Assembly: GCF_013426205.1 (NCBI RefSeq)
Contig: NC_089426.1
Location: 1,736,001-1,800,000 of the forward strand
Source of the DNA: Metarhizium brunneum
Taxonomy: Eukaryota; Ascomycota; Sordariomycetes; Hypocreales; Clavicipitaceae
Length of the DNA stretch: 64,000 bases
Direction of reading: 5' to 3'
Numbering within the stretch: position 1 is the stretch's first letter; each line of letters begins with the position of its first letter. The notes below the pieces were generated by a model that did not search any database, was not told the DNA's origin, and saw only the letters and a list, made by a program, of their open reading frames with translations. Below, piece after piece: positions 47,906 to 61,062 of the stretch. The position numbers and the translations under genes are program-made.

Positions 47906-49410
47906 ATGGCTAGTCAGTCGTCAAGTCTCTCGCAAGTTGTCACCATGGCTCCTCCGCTGGCAAATTTGCACCTCGATGTTGAGGCTATTTCAGGAATTTG
48001 CGGGTGAGTCCAACATCCACAATACGCTCCGAATACGACATTCCATCTTTGCATTCGCTTGGTTGGCCTGGGCCATAACCTCGAGCCTGGCTTGATGCAC
48101 CCGGAAGCTGCTCCGGCGGGGCCGTGCTGTGCTGTGCATCTGGGCCATGCCATGCCATCATGAAGCATGGGCACGAAAAGGCAACCAAGCCAGCCAAGCA
48201 AATCATCACCGCCTGCGCGCAATGGCCATGACCCCCTTCGCGGTTACTGCTCAATTCCGATCATTGATTGCTGACTTGAAATTCTCCATGTAGCTCCATC
48301 TCAATCGCATGCTGGGGTAAGTTGCATAGCAAAATTGTCTATGGCAATCTGGAGGCTAACCTGTCCCAGTCATCGTTTTCACACCTCAGCTTATCGCGAA
48401 CTGGAGGTCCAGTTCTGCAGAGGCATTGTCTGTTCAGTTTATTATTGTGTGGTTAATTGGAGATGTCTTTAATATCGCCGGCGCCGTCCTTCAGGGTGTC
48501 CTGCCAACCATGGTAAGATCCGTCACAGCCTTGGAGACATGTGTACTTCAGCTAATATTGTGTCGCATAGATTATTCTTGCCGTCTACTATACGTTGGCT
48601 GATATAGTCCTTCTGGGCCAATGTTTCTACTACCGAGGATTTACATGGCGCGACGAACCTGCTACACCTACTCCTAAACCGTCGCCCCAGTTCAACGGCA
48701 ACGCAACCGAACGGACGGCTTTGTTAGGCGATTACGAGTACCACCGAGAGCGTCGTGGATCTGACTGGACTGGTCTGTCACTGACTGTTCCTCATATTTC
48801 TAACGCCGAGCCACCCCCACCCCCGCCCAGTGCATTGCAGACTCTGATCTGGAATATGTCTATCGTTCTCATGGTTTGCGCCGCCGGCGTATTAGGCTGG
48901 TGGCTAGGAGATTCTGCGACAAGTACGGATAAGGAACCCAAAGCCGGTGGAGAGGATGCTATTGAATTCAATCTCCTGGGGCAAGTTTTCGGCTACCTGT
49001 GCGCTGTCTTCTATATTGCCTCTCGGGTGCCACAGCTCATCCTCAACTATCGCCGCAAGACGACTGAAGGCTTAAGCATGCTCTTCTTCATCTTCGCATG
49101 CCTGGGAAACGTTACGTACGTATTATCAATATTTGCCTACGAGCCTGAGTGCCAGCATGAAGAGTGCAGGCCTGGTGAAACGGGACGTATTTACGGTAGA
49201 TACATGCTTCTCAACCTAAGTTGGCTGGCAGGCGCCATGGTCACTCTCTTCATGGATCTCATTGTCTTTGGCCAATACTTTTACTATAACAGAAACGAAA
49301 CAGATAAAGAGGCCCGTTGCTGCGATGAGGCAAATGCTGGGGGTCTTCTAGAAGAAACTTACTACGATCAGAGGCCGTTGCTTCAACGAACTGACTCTGG
49401 AGTTCCGTAA
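47906..49410 (+). CDS. PQ-loop vacuolar basic amino-acid transporter (Ypq/Rtc2 family)
   Basis: Four exons: 47906-48003, 48294-48316, 48370-48512 and 48571-49410, giving 367 aa. Introns are 290, 53 and 58 nt. The second exon is a 23-nt microexon coding SISIACW, needed to link the first membrane helix to the first PQ loop (FTPQLIANW). A second PQ loop, SRVPQLILNYRRK, lies in the last exon. Seven membrane helices fit the family, with a long hydrophilic proline-rich loop in the middle (ending PPPPPP). Yeast Ypq1-3 and animal PQLC2 export or exchange Lys, Arg and His at the vacuole or lysosome. An acidic dileucine-like tail (GGLLEET and PLLQR) could serve vacuolar sorting. The transposon island ends 234 bp upstream of this start codon. 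Confidence 0.93.
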
Positions 49411-50742
49411 GTGGGCGACAACGAAACGCTTCATCTTACTGCATGGAAAATGGATTGAACCTAAAGGAAAAAATCATAATATACTGGAGTTATGGATATA
49501 AAAGGTCGGCACTGGTTTAAATGGGAAAACGGTCTTTCAGGAACACAACAGGACTTAGGCTACATGGCGTTTTTATATCGAAGGGACACAGGCCCAACCA
49601 CTCATTTGATGGTTCTTTTTTACCGTACATTCATAGATTCACAATGACTATCGGAGACTCATTATCTGCTTAGCGGCTATCGAGCGAAGACTACAATGAT
49701 CTGGTGCCAATCTGAAGTTCCAGGTTTCAGCTCCACAAACCTGTGGAACGTCTGCTGCGGCTGTCATGACATGTTCACGGCCTGGTCAGTAAAAATTGCG
49801 AGGATTCAGGCCGCCAGGTTCCGCCCCACATAGAGCTGCCCCACATAATATTTTTTCTTCCGCTATATAAGGCGGACAACCCAGGACACCTCTTTGTTTT
49901 TTCTCTTTTCTTACTTCTACATCATCAGTTGGGATTAAACTATTAACCGTCATGTTAATTATTTAATTTCATACGGAAGACTTCGCTACGGCGACTTGCT
50001 GCTAGGCACCCTCCGAAGTGGGTGTTTGGCCGTTCCCGGTCTCCCAGAGAAACGAAGCTGCCTACCTATCACGTACTTTCGATACTATTGTTGCTGTCCG
50101 TGTTGAGGTTGTTCCGACATACCACGATGGAGAGATAGAGGGATTGAATAGTTGTAGACGTAACACACCATGTGGGCTTAAAGAAGCCTCGCCAACGAGT
50201 TTCTGGCCTAGCACTTGTTATGGCTTTTCCTGCAGAATGATGATCCTATGCTGTGAGGTTGAGCCTGATGCTGCTGGGGAGCAAATTTTTTAAACCGTGA
50301 CGAGCTGCGTCCTTAACCTGGCTTTGCAACTTAAGTCCAAGCCCTACAGTGTATCAGGACAAGGTAAATGAACAAATCTAAATTCTGCAGGTCGTCGATG
50401 CCCGTGGCGTGGGTTGAGATATCTTCGATATTCTCTTGGTGCCATCAGTTGCATTCTCGAACGCAAAATTATTTCTCGTCTCTGCCACAGCTGTACTGTG
50501 TACATTCGCAATTGTTGCATGCACGTGACCGTCGGGATTGGTGCCGTGCACGGACCACTCGGTCGGAAAGCGCGACTTGCGGAAGAGAAATTTTTGGCCA
50601 GAGATCCGTCATTCGGGGGAGTCCCAGCTTGTGGCTAAGCATTCTCCTCTTGCCAACCGGTCCTTTCCAACCCCACGGACAGCTTCATTGTCCTCCACGT
50701 AGCTCGAACAAGTCGAATACTTCCCAGAGAACAGCGCTTATC
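49411..50742. other. intergenic with an orphan core promoter
   Basis: No gene is supported, although a promoter-like unit lies at 49824-49930. An open frame runs into TIM23 from 50368, but its sequence upstream of 50743 is not Tim23-like and is treated as 5' leader. Confidence 0.5.
49824..49930 (+). promoter_or_regulatory. orphan promoter: TATATAA with two CreA-like sites
   Basis: CCCCAC (reverse GTGGGG, fitting the CreA consensus SYGGRG) occurs at 49824-49829 and 49839-49844. TATATAA lies at 49864-49870, followed by a pyrimidine-rich stretch typical of a fungal transcript start. The first ATG downstream opens only four codons. A non-coding RNA or the distal promoter of TIM23 are possible. 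Confidence 0.35.
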
Positions 50743-51506
50743 ATGTCGTCGCTCTGGAACGCCTTTACCGGCGGCAACAAGCCGCGCCAGCAGCAACATG
50801 AACAGACACACGCCTTTGATGCGCCTGCCCCTTCATCGCAGACCAGCTTCGACCCATCCCAGGGCCAAGGAGTAGAAGCCTTCCTCCAGAGCTCGACGTT
50901 TGCTGATCCCTCACAATTGCATCCCCTCGCTGGGCTCAATAAGGATACGCTCGAGTATCTAACGCTCGAGGACTCTGCCCTTTCCGAACTCCCAGGCGGC
51001 CAGTCCGTCCTGCCATCACGAGGATTTACCGATGATCTCTGTTACGGTACCGGCATCACATATCTAGCCGCCCTGTCGATAGGAGGTGTATGGGGTCTGC
51101 AGGATGGCCTGAAGAAGTCTGTTGGTCAGCCTCCTAAGCTGCGAATGAATGCCATTCTCAACGGAATGACTCGGAGGGGACCGTTCCTCGGCAACTCGGC
51201 CGGTGTTGTCGCAATTGTGTACAACTGCATCAACTCCTTAATTGGTAGTCTTCGCGGCAAGCATGACTCTGCCAATACAGTCATTTCTGGCTTCCTTAGT
51301 GGTGTTGTATTTAAGAGCACTCGTGGTGTTCGATCAATGATGATTTCTGGTGGTGTGGTCGGCTCCGTTGCCGGTGTCTGGGCTGTGAGTCAATTACCCG
51401 ATGACCTTGTGTCGCCATTGAAATACTGACTTGAGTTCTTTGTAAGATTGTGCGACGATCATTCTTTCCTATTCCTGAGCCCGCAGCTCCTATTGAGAAG
51501 CTGTGA
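50743..51506 (+). CDS. TIM23: Tim23, mitochondrial inner-membrane presequence translocase channel
   Basis: Two exons, 50743-51384 and 51447-51506, giving 233 aa (yeast Tim23 is 222 aa). The frame continues past the first exon to a false stop at 51429, but a GTGAGT donor, TACTGAC branch and TAAG acceptor remove 62 nt and add a 19-residue tail ending PIEKL. The N-terminal 85 residues are hydrophilic (intermembrane-space receptor part). Four membrane helices follow. The Tim17/22/23 PRAT motif is exact: Y-x10-R-x3-D-x6-SG-x3-G in the second and third helices. The start at 50743 (MSSLWNAF) is preferred over the longer frame, which begins without family sequence. Confidence 0.93.
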
Positions 51507-52528
51507 TTTTATCTTCATATGACATGATGGTGGTTTCGTCACCAAACCAGTTTAAAATTTACAACACTCTTAATGTCGATGCCACACGGCCGGTTAAAGA
51601 CCAAGCAAAAGCAAAAAGGAAAGAGCATGGAAGGCAGGTGAGGAAGGAAAATGTACGGATATGGCGGCGACCGATTTTGCCCCTTGTATATGCCGATACA
51701 GCAGATTCGGCGGAGTTTTTCTTTTCGGTGGCATTTGTCATGGACGATCTCTCCTCCCATGAACTCAGTGTACATTATTACATCAGGTACCCAGCGAGCA
51801 TTAGACCATACAGGATGAGGCGCCTGGTCTACAATTTACATGATTGGAATATGATGTGCGAAGCTGGATAACAGAAGTGAGAAGAAGCAAGGGTGTGTGT
51901 GTGTGTGTGTGTGGTTATTGAAGGCCCACAGGAAGGCTGTGAATATACGTGTGGCATTGTGTGCTAGTATGGGAATCGATGGGATATTTCACACCTGTCG
52001 GATTGCAGGCGGCCATAAAATAAACACGTCTGAGCACCTCACCTCGACTAACCCCTTCCCCTCTAATCATCCAGCGCAGTCTACGGAATCCCGCCTTATT
52101 TTGACTTTTTAAGGCGCATCACAAACACCAACTTTCCCCCTCAGACTGCCCGGCAAGACGAAGAGATCAACGCACCAACATGTGCCTCCCCTGCTTCCCG
52201 TGGACGTGGACGAAATACGAAGACCCCCTAGACACATTGCCAGAGCAATCTGTCTGGATACATGACGGGAACACCTGGGCACTGCAGAAAATAGTAAGTA
52301 TGGCGAGTTCTCTAGGTCGTGGTTGGCTCGCAGCCGAAGTGCGCCGTCTGAATACAAGGTGAGCGGCAAGTGAGCAGTGAAGCGGCCCAGAGCACGCACA
52401 CGGGCACATGTTGTCTGCCAACACTCCATGTGCCTTTCTCTCCCTCGCGCCTTTTTTTCTCTCTCCCATTCCGTCTTCATCTGCACCCCTCGTCTGCAAA
52501 TGCCCTCGGCAGCGGCCAATTCCTAGCC
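51507..52528. other. intergenic; (GT)10 repeat and a possible upstream ORF
   Basis: A (GT)10 run lies at 51893-51912. An open frame at 52180-52362 starts MCLPCFPWTW and contains a good GTAAGT donor at about 52294, so it could be an upstream exon or uORF of the next gene, but I found no acceptor that keeps the frame. A strongly pyrimidine-rich stretch at 52436-52500 looks like the leader of the next gene. Confidence 0.4.
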
Positions 52529-53771
52529 ATGCCCGAGGCAGGCACCGACCTCAAGTCTCCGAAGCCTCGTCGTCCACTTCCCAAGGCCGACAACCCTCTC
52601 TCCCGCCAGGTGCACTTTGACGATCCCAACTCCAAGACAAAGCCGAGCTCAGCTGCCGCCCAAGAGCCAAAAAACACACAGCCCGATTCCCACCCGCAGG
52701 TCGGTCCACCGCCTCTGCCAAACCTCAACCGTCCTCCCTCGGACCAGTGGTTTACAGCTGCCAACCCGACGCGCAGTATAAATCTACCTGCAGCCCAGCC
52801 GCCGTACGCCCATTTCCCCCATCTACATCCTCACCCGCCATTCCACCAGCAGTCTTTTGTCCAGGGCGTGACATATTTCCCTGCTGCCAACATGGGAGAT
52901 TATCAGAATTGCGCGCCTCCCCCTACGGGAGTCAACTTTCAGCCTCCCGTGCCGGATACCACGTTTGGGCCGATGCCACATGTCTATGTGCCTAGGTTTG
53001 ATGGTGGCCCGGTATACGGCGGCGGCGGCGTTGTTCATGTCAGTCCTCCTTATTCTTCGTTCTTGTCCCCTTCTTCTTGTTTATTTGCTGCTCCGAGTGT
53101 GAGGCCTACGATTACCGTGGTTTCCCCAAAGACGTTTTATGTCGGGGGGTACAACTATTATGCAAGTGCCGGTTGTTTTGCTCTGCTGAGCTGCTTTGGG
53201 CCGTTTTTGATGACCTCTTGCTTTGGATTACATGACACGATTCGTACTAACACCCTCGCAGCAGCCAGTGGCAGCCGCGCCCCAGGGCTACGTCGTCCAG
53301 CCCGGAATGGTGCCCTTGGCCCAGCAGCCCGTCATGCTCAACCCTCACGCATACGTCCCTGTAGGTGCCCCCGGCATCCCAGGCCAGCCGATGATGAGCG
53401 CCGCCGCCATGCCAGCGCCCATGATGGCCGCCGCTGCCGCTCCGGGAGCAGGCGGAGGTGCCATCCCCATCATTCCAGGTAATCTCCCTCCTCCTCCTCC
53501 TCCTACCTCTACGGCCATGCCCGAAGTGTCTGGCATGGGGCGTACGCCCAACGAGGAAATGCTCCGTCAGGTCGAATTTGCCTACAGCAACCGCTTGTTC
53601 GAGCCGCAGGACTTTAAGCCTGCTGATGACGACCCATCTCGCTATTACTATGTTCGTGAGGTTGACGGGAACTGGACCCAGCGCAATCGGTTTACTATTG
53701 ATCATATGGGCGATTGCAGGTGGTATGTCACTGATGAGGGGTGGTTTTACGCAGTGAGATTGCCAGATTAG
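52529..53771 (+). CDS. proline-rich protein with conserved C-terminal block, unrecognised
   Basis: Two exons, 52529-53038 and 53262-53771, giving 339 aa. The 223-nt intron ends CTCGCAG after a TACTAAC branch site, a perfect fungal consensus. Residues 1-270 are rich in Pro, Ala, Gly and Gln (PPLPNLNRPPS, then an AAAAPGAGGG stretch and PPPPPPT) and are probably disordered. The last 75 residues form a compact block (EEMLRQVEF, YYYVREVDG, then GDCRWYVTDEGWFYAVRLP) that looks like a small folded domain. I do not recognise the family by name. The start at 52529 is chosen because the frame upstream is low-complexity leader; a start at the upstream exon candidate 52180 cannot be excluded. Confidence 0.7.
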
Positions 53772-54305
53772 ACGTGGACTGTTGAGGTAAGTCTTGCCGT
53801 ACGTATTTCGAACTGCGGAAGGTTGTGGAATATTGACTTTGGATAGCTTGCTCGTTCAAGAAAATTGGGAATAAGACGTGAGCAGATGTTATTTAGGGTT
53901 GACACGTAAGTCTAACGAATGACGGAGCACGGATGGAGTCGTTCTAACGGCGCTTTGCGTAGGCAACTTCGTTTCGGGAAACCGCAAAAGTACGAAGAGG
54001 GATTCCAACATGCTAGTTTGGGCCACTATGGCAAGATAACAAACTCGGTAGATTATGATGATGCAGTTGGACTTTATAAACCATGCAGATGAGCCCGAGG
54101 TATCTTTATGTGTAGTCAGCTTTTGCCAACCCCAGTATCCGGGTATAGTGGTCCCGTAGTATACAATATTGCTCATTCATTCAGAGCACGCTTTAAGCCA
54201 TCGTTTGAGCTTCAGTGATTTACCCCGTTTATCCCCGGCTGTCCCATGCTCTATCGTAAAGTCCGCTTGATAATGCTCTCAAAACAATATAGATACATGT
54301 ATGCT
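53772..54305. other. intergenic between convergent genes
   Basis: 3' flanks of the proline-rich gene (plus) and the mannosidase gene (minus). No gene, repeat or RNA structure was noticed. Confidence 0.5.
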
Positions 54306-56136
<1,831 letters not shown>

Positions 56137-56933
56137 TGTGACGGCGGAGTTGGCATCTCAAGCTCTTGCACCGTGACAATGAAGTCGGGCAAGTCGAGGG
56201 CGTTTCAAAGAGCCTGTGCTTCATCTGGCATCTGTGTCAACCAAGGCCGGAGCCAGCCATATGCCAGGGGACGGGCTGGGGTTGGGGTTGGTTTATTAGT
56301 ATTAGGTTGCATTTCGCCATCAGCATGTGGGTTCCACGAGGGCGTTTTTGTGGCGGATGGCGGTGGATTCGACTGGACATCGGACTATTTTAAGTAGTAC
56401 TTAAGTAGGTACTTAATCAACTTAAAGCAGACGCCTCCCGTGACGTGCGTGGGAAACGCCGGGATGTACAAATGGACATGGATACCCCGTACCACAGTAG
56501 GTACCTGACATCCGGTCGATAAGGCACGGGTTCTTGCATTCTGTGTTTCGTAGTACTCTGTAACTACTCCGTGCTCTGTACCCCGTACTGCAAAGCACCA
56601 ACACCAGACATCTTGCATCCTGAGACGCTGGACATGGCACCCGACACAAATGTCAGCAAATGCGCAAACTACCCGTTGTCTACTCCGTAGCCGAGGCAGC
56701 GTCATGGCCGCCGACGATAAAGATAAAGATGCATCCATGTATCCATGGCCTGCATCAAGGTCGTATCGCGGGCAGACGACTGAATGAGATGCCGAGTTAT
56801 CCCCTCTATTTAAGCTTCCCCTCACTCGAGACTCTCGCGATTTCACTTCAACTCTTCCCCCACTGAATAGCAAGCCGCCATCACAGGATCCTCAAGTAGT
56901 TAGTTTGTATACATCGTCGTCTCTACACTCACA
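56137..56933. other. divergent promoter region of mannosidase and cyanase genes
   Basis: About 800 bp between divergent start codons. It contains degenerate copies of the dispersed ACTCCGT motif at about 56553-56600. No gene is supported. Confidence 0.5.
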
Positions 56934-57553
56934 ATGCCTGAGCAGCAACGACTTGCTTCCATCGGCGTAAGCACATGACTCCGTCCTCACTTCCACGCCC
57001 GTCGTTAATCATGACAGGCCAACGTCGATACCCGTCTCCCTCTTCACTGCAGCCTCCTCTTCCAAGCCAAAACCGCCAAGAACCTCACCTTTGCTCAGAT
57101 TGCCGAACATCTTGGCCGCAGCGAAGTCGCCTGTGCTGGGATTTTCTACGGCCAGGTTCAAGCCTCTGCCGAAGATGTCGACAAACTGAGCGAGCTCCTC
57201 GGTGTAAGCCGCGATGACGTCGCCGAGCAGATGATGGCCTTTCCGAATCGCGGCATATCCGTGGAAATGCCGCCCACTGAGCCGCTCATTTATCGCCTTT
57301 ATGAGGTTATCCAGAATTATGGCTATTCATACAAGGCAGTCATGAATGAGAAGTTTGGCGATGGCATCATGAGTGGTGTTTGTTTCAAGACAGACGTTGA
57401 TAAGGAGGTGGACGAGACGGGGGCTACTTGGGCCGTCATCACCATGAAGGGGAAATGGTGAGTGGCAATTTCCGCCTTCATTCCACTGCCTGACCTTCAT
57501 TGGCGACTTGTTATACTAATCTCTTGCATAGGTTGCCGTTTACCCGATTTTAA
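56934..57553 (+). CDS. cynS: cyanate hydratase (cyanase)
   Basis: Three exons: 56934-56966, 57018-57457 and 57532-57553, giving 164 aa. The first exon codes only [11 protein letters not shown] and the last only LPFTRF, which completes the conserved end GKWLPFTRF. An N-terminal helix-turn-helix-like part ([19 protein letters not shown]) precedes the catalytic half. The catalytic Arg and Glu are in YRLYEVIQ and the Ser in GIMSGVCF, matching Arg96, Glu99 and Ser122 of the E. coli enzyme. It converts cyanate and bicarbonate to carbon dioxide and carbamate, which decays to ammonia. The active enzyme is a cytosolic decamer. Confidence 0.96.
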
Positions 57554-58963
57554 ACAGTGCTATGCGGGACTTTGTTTCGACCTGGGACCAGAGCGCGTCG
57601 GTGCTAGAGAGCAGAATGTATGTATATCGAACACGCAGGACTTGCTATCTGGGCCGTATAATCTTGCTGTATTGTATTTGAGGAACGTGCCCTCTAGGAC
57701 CAAGTGGGCTCATTATCAGTGATCACATTCGCTTGGTCTCAAATTCTCCGCAAACCACCCCACGACTGTTGCATATTTGACATTACACCAGAGAGACGGC
57801 TGCCAAACCTCTCACAAATATGTATTTGAATGCCATTATGGCAAGCTGTCGAACACTCATGAGTATGTAACTAGGGTTCATCTTAAATCCGCCATAGTGC
57901 GGTTGGCCTTGATGCATACTTGACGATATCCATTCGCTTCACTAACTCCCCCCCAGTGACCCGATTGTGTGCTAGTTCTCATTCCCATACTCACATGAGG
58001 AATTTCACCAAAAAAAAAAAAAAAAAAAGACTTGAGCCAATTTTTCGAGATACGGTCGGCTCGTTTCCAAGGACAGCCATGAAAACCACTTCCTGTCTAT
58101 ACATGATACCACGCAAGTCATTGAAATAGTCTGTCCACGACCTCGCGGAACGAACGCGACACTTGGATTCCTCTCCCGCTCCCTTGACACACTTCTTCCC
58201 CACACCCAGGCCATCGCTGGCCATGCAGATCGAGGGGTTCAAAGTCAGGTCTAACTGCTTTTATCTCCTTCAACGGGCCGATGGAAACTCTGATGTTCTT
58301 CAGGAATACGGATACTACCAGGCGAGTGATGAGCCATCGCCGCTGCCTCTTGCGTCGTTCCGTCTCGTGGCGCATGAGCAAAGAAACCATACGGAACACG
58401 CTGACTCGGATTTCGTCCCTTAAAACCCTCTTGAAGTCCAAAAAGAAATATCGCCCCGGCCGAGAACAGGTACGACCTATTCAGACGGACTAGCGAGTTA
58501 GCCGGCGCCGGCCGAAGCAATCACGGTGCCTTGTTCTGGCAATGTCGCATGCAAATTCGAGCTTGAAATCGCCCGAAATTAGCTTAAATGAATGATCAAA
58601 ACAAAGAACAATACACGCCTGGAGATAAGAGCTATGCAGCGAGAAACAACAGCCACGGCATTGTTATCATTCCATGGTAACGGTGAGACACACCTTAGAC
58701 GCTAGAGAATGGAGAGACACGAACGCGACTGAAAGTGCATATCGAACCGCTTCGGCTTTTGTACGACGGCCTGTCCAACATGAGATGTATATAACCAGGA
58801 GGTAGGCGGGCATCCAGTTGCAAGCTTGGCGTTCTTAATTCCATCCTTCTCCTCTATTCTTCAAGTCGCTCCCTCATTCCGCTTCACATCTGTTTCTTCC
58901 ACAGGTCACCAACTGCCGCCTCCTCCTTACATTAATTCACCACCAGGACCTCACCATTACACC
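57554..58963. other. intergenic; poly-A tract and promoter of secreted-protein gene
   Basis: A run of 19 A lies at 58010-58028. Short open frames on both strands at 58118-58520 show no family features; a gene there is not supported. TATATAA at 58788-58794 starts the promoter of the following gene. Confidence 0.5.
58788..58794 (+). promoter_or_regulatory. TATA box of the Kex2-type secreted-protein gene
   Basis: TATATAA lies 170 nt before the start codon at 58964, with a pyrimidine-rich leader between them. Confidence 0.55.
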
Positions 58964-59473
58964 ATGAAGTTCATCTACGCGTCCCTCCTCTGCGCCGTGG
59001 TTTCGGCCGCCCCCGTCGCCGAGGTAAAGCGGCAGACGACCGGCGGCGCGACCGCCGAAGGCTTGTCCAAGGCCCTTCAAGCCACAACCGACTCCTTCAG
59101 GAAACTCACCGACGGCCTGGGTGGCCTCAGCGCCCTCGGCGGTGGCCTGGGGGCTTCGAAGCGCGACGAGACGCCAGCGGGAGATGTCACCGTCCGTCTT
59201 GACCAGCCCGCCGTTGATCTCAGCATTGGCGAAGGGAGCGGACTGGTCGGCAAGCGCCAACAGGGTCTGGGCTCGCTTTCGGTCCTTGCTCAGACAGCGT
59301 CGCATGCCGTGTTGAACGGCCTCGCAGGTGGCGTGCTGAAGCGGGATGGAAAGCAAGACCCGAGCAAGCGTCAGCTGGATACTAGTCTTCCTAACAAGGT
59401 TTTGAACGATGTAACTAGCGGCAAGGTGATGGAGGATCTGCCCAAGGTGCCTAACGTGCATATTGAGGCCTAG
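58964..59473 (+). CDS. small secreted protein with five Kex2-type Lys-Arg sites
   Basis: 169 aa, single exon. The start at 58964 (MKFIYASLLCAVVSAAPVAE) gives a classic signal peptide; the frame is open further upstream, but that part is leader. Lys-Arg pairs occur at residues 22-23, 66-67, 97-98, 126-127 and 135-136, each followed by Gln or Asp in the order Q, D, Q, D, Q. Cleavage would release peptides of 42, 29, 27, 7 and 33 residues. The longer pieces are Gly/Leu/Ala-rich (GLGGLSALGGGLG, GLGSLSVLAQ, NGLAGGVL) and loosely alike. There are no cysteines after the signal peptide, so it is not a hydrophobin or a disulfide-rich effector. Roles as surface-active repellent-type peptides, effector or peptide precursor are guesses. 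Confidence 0.75.
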   Translation: MKFIYASLLCAVVSAAPVAEVKRQTTGGATAEGLSKALQATTDSFRKLTDGLGGLSALGGGLGASKRDETPAGDVTVRLDQPAVDLSIGEGSGLVGKRQQGLGSLSVLAQTASHAVLNGLAGGVLKRDGKQDPSKRQLDTSLPNKVLNDVTSGKVMEDLPKVPNVHIEA

Positions 59474-61062
59474 TTAAAGATGCGGATGCCGCAAGGAACT
59501 CATGACTGGTGGTATTTCACATGCGACATCCTGTTGGGACGGAGAGTGCCGTGCTTTCTGCGGTATCTCGGTATTTCAAAACCAGAAAGAGGACGGCTAT
59601 TTGTGCTTCAAACGGAACAGGGCGATTCGGGGACATCAAGGCGAGGTATTTTGATCGAACATGTTAGGCGTTGAAGGATACGGGGTAGATACCGTTGAAT
59701 AATAAACAAGAGGCTTTTTCACGCGGCTAGCCTGGGTATATCTGTGACGCCGATGTGTATTCGATTTCACTTGCGAAGGACATGCAAATGCGATATCAAG
59801 GAATTGATTCTGGCGATAGTCATCAAATTTGGCGTGACTGAACGAACAAGGCAAGGATTCGAAAAGATGCAGCAACGTGCTGTTATCTTCTATTACTACT
59901 GGGGAGTCGAACAGGGATAGCCATCTTGTCTCTGCAAATTTTTTGCCGTTACATACATAGTTACATACTCTCCAAATTAGCAGAAAAGATGGTGGCGTGA
60001 ACTCAAAGCTGATAAGTGAGGCCTCGCCGAGGAATCCATGCCAAAAGCTTGCCAATTGGATCAATCCTGGCGGGAGTCTCAAGCGAATTCGGAACCCTGA
60101 AGTCATCTTCTCATTATTGCATCCAAGACAACTTACCTCTTACTATTAATGAACATCAGAAACCCAGCTTCAAATTCTCCGGTTGAATAGCCGAAATTTG
60201 TGCCCCTTGTCGTGGACAGAAGGGTTTTTCTTTTTTTACACCTGGACAAGGAATTACTACATGGTACCACACTCTTTTTTAGTACTACTACTATTGTTTC
60301 CCGTGACACACAATCAAGCACAGGGGTTGATGATCAGATCATTTGGAAGCACGGGCGCGTGGCCTCCCTGCCACCAACAAGAGGACAAGGTGGAGAGTGA
60401 CGACGGGATGAATAAGTTGTTACACCATTGCCAATCTGACAAGGGCCAACTGGGTAGTACATATCTGGGTAATCATGTACCAGCACGGAGTACTCCTTAG
60501 TTCTCTCCCAAAGAAAACGCCAGGGTGCGCTGCTCCATGCGAATGTGATTTGACTCAGTTTATGACCAAAACCTGCCCTTTGTATCAGTCCATACTTCTG
60601 CTACGTACTCACATTGTCATGCTGCCAAATTTGTTGGTTATATATTGATGTGTGGAGTAGACAAATTAGCAAGCCTCTACACCGTACGCCGTAGACTCGT
60701 CAACCGCCCATTGTTTCTCACCAACTGCCGCCAGTCAGGCATCTGTCTTGTAACCGATCATGGATCCTCAGAAGCGAAAGTGCGATTGTGGAAATATGGT
60801 CCGTACCAAGCGTGCTTCGGCCAGCCTGCTGTAGGTCGTTGGTCAGGTCCGAGCTGGTGATTGTGATCATGGTCCTGGCCGTAGGACATCAGAAACAAGC
60901 AAATTACGCATTAGAATGCCCGCCTATATATCTGACCTGGTCATGATGTTCGGTCTCGGTTTCGATTGTTCAGTGTCTATCTGCTCACTAGCTCTTCCAG
61001 CCTCATCCCTTCGCTGAACAACAGTTGCATGCAGCGTCCATTTTCCTCGTGAATATCTCAAA
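59474..61062. other. intergenic between two secreted-protein genes
   Basis: No gene is supported; the open frames at 60183-60500 and 60645-60860 lack protein features. A CACGGAGTACTCC motif lies at about 60483-60495. The right end carries the promoter of the next gene (TATATAT at 60925-60931). Confidence 0.5.
60925..60931 (+). promoter_or_regulatory. TATA box of the helical-repeat secreted-protein gene
   Basis: TATATAT lies 132 nt upstream of the start codon at 61063, and the leader between is pyrimidine-rich. Confidence 0.5.

Noticed and set aside
51385..51429. Tim23 ending at the in-frame stop at 51429 without a second exon
   Set aside because: The GTGAGT donor, TACTGAC branch and TAAG acceptor remove this stretch, and the new end continues with a basic, Pro-rich tail in frame. 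The unspliced tail looks like intron sequence.
58118..58520. Possible small gene on either strand downstream of cyanase
   Set aside because: Several overlapping frames of similar length on both strands, no recognisable features, and no convincing splice sites.
60183..60500. 105-aa plus-strand frame with a hydrophobic stretch
   Set aside because: No signal-peptide-like start, random-looking remainder, and it lies between two well-defined genes with their own promoters.
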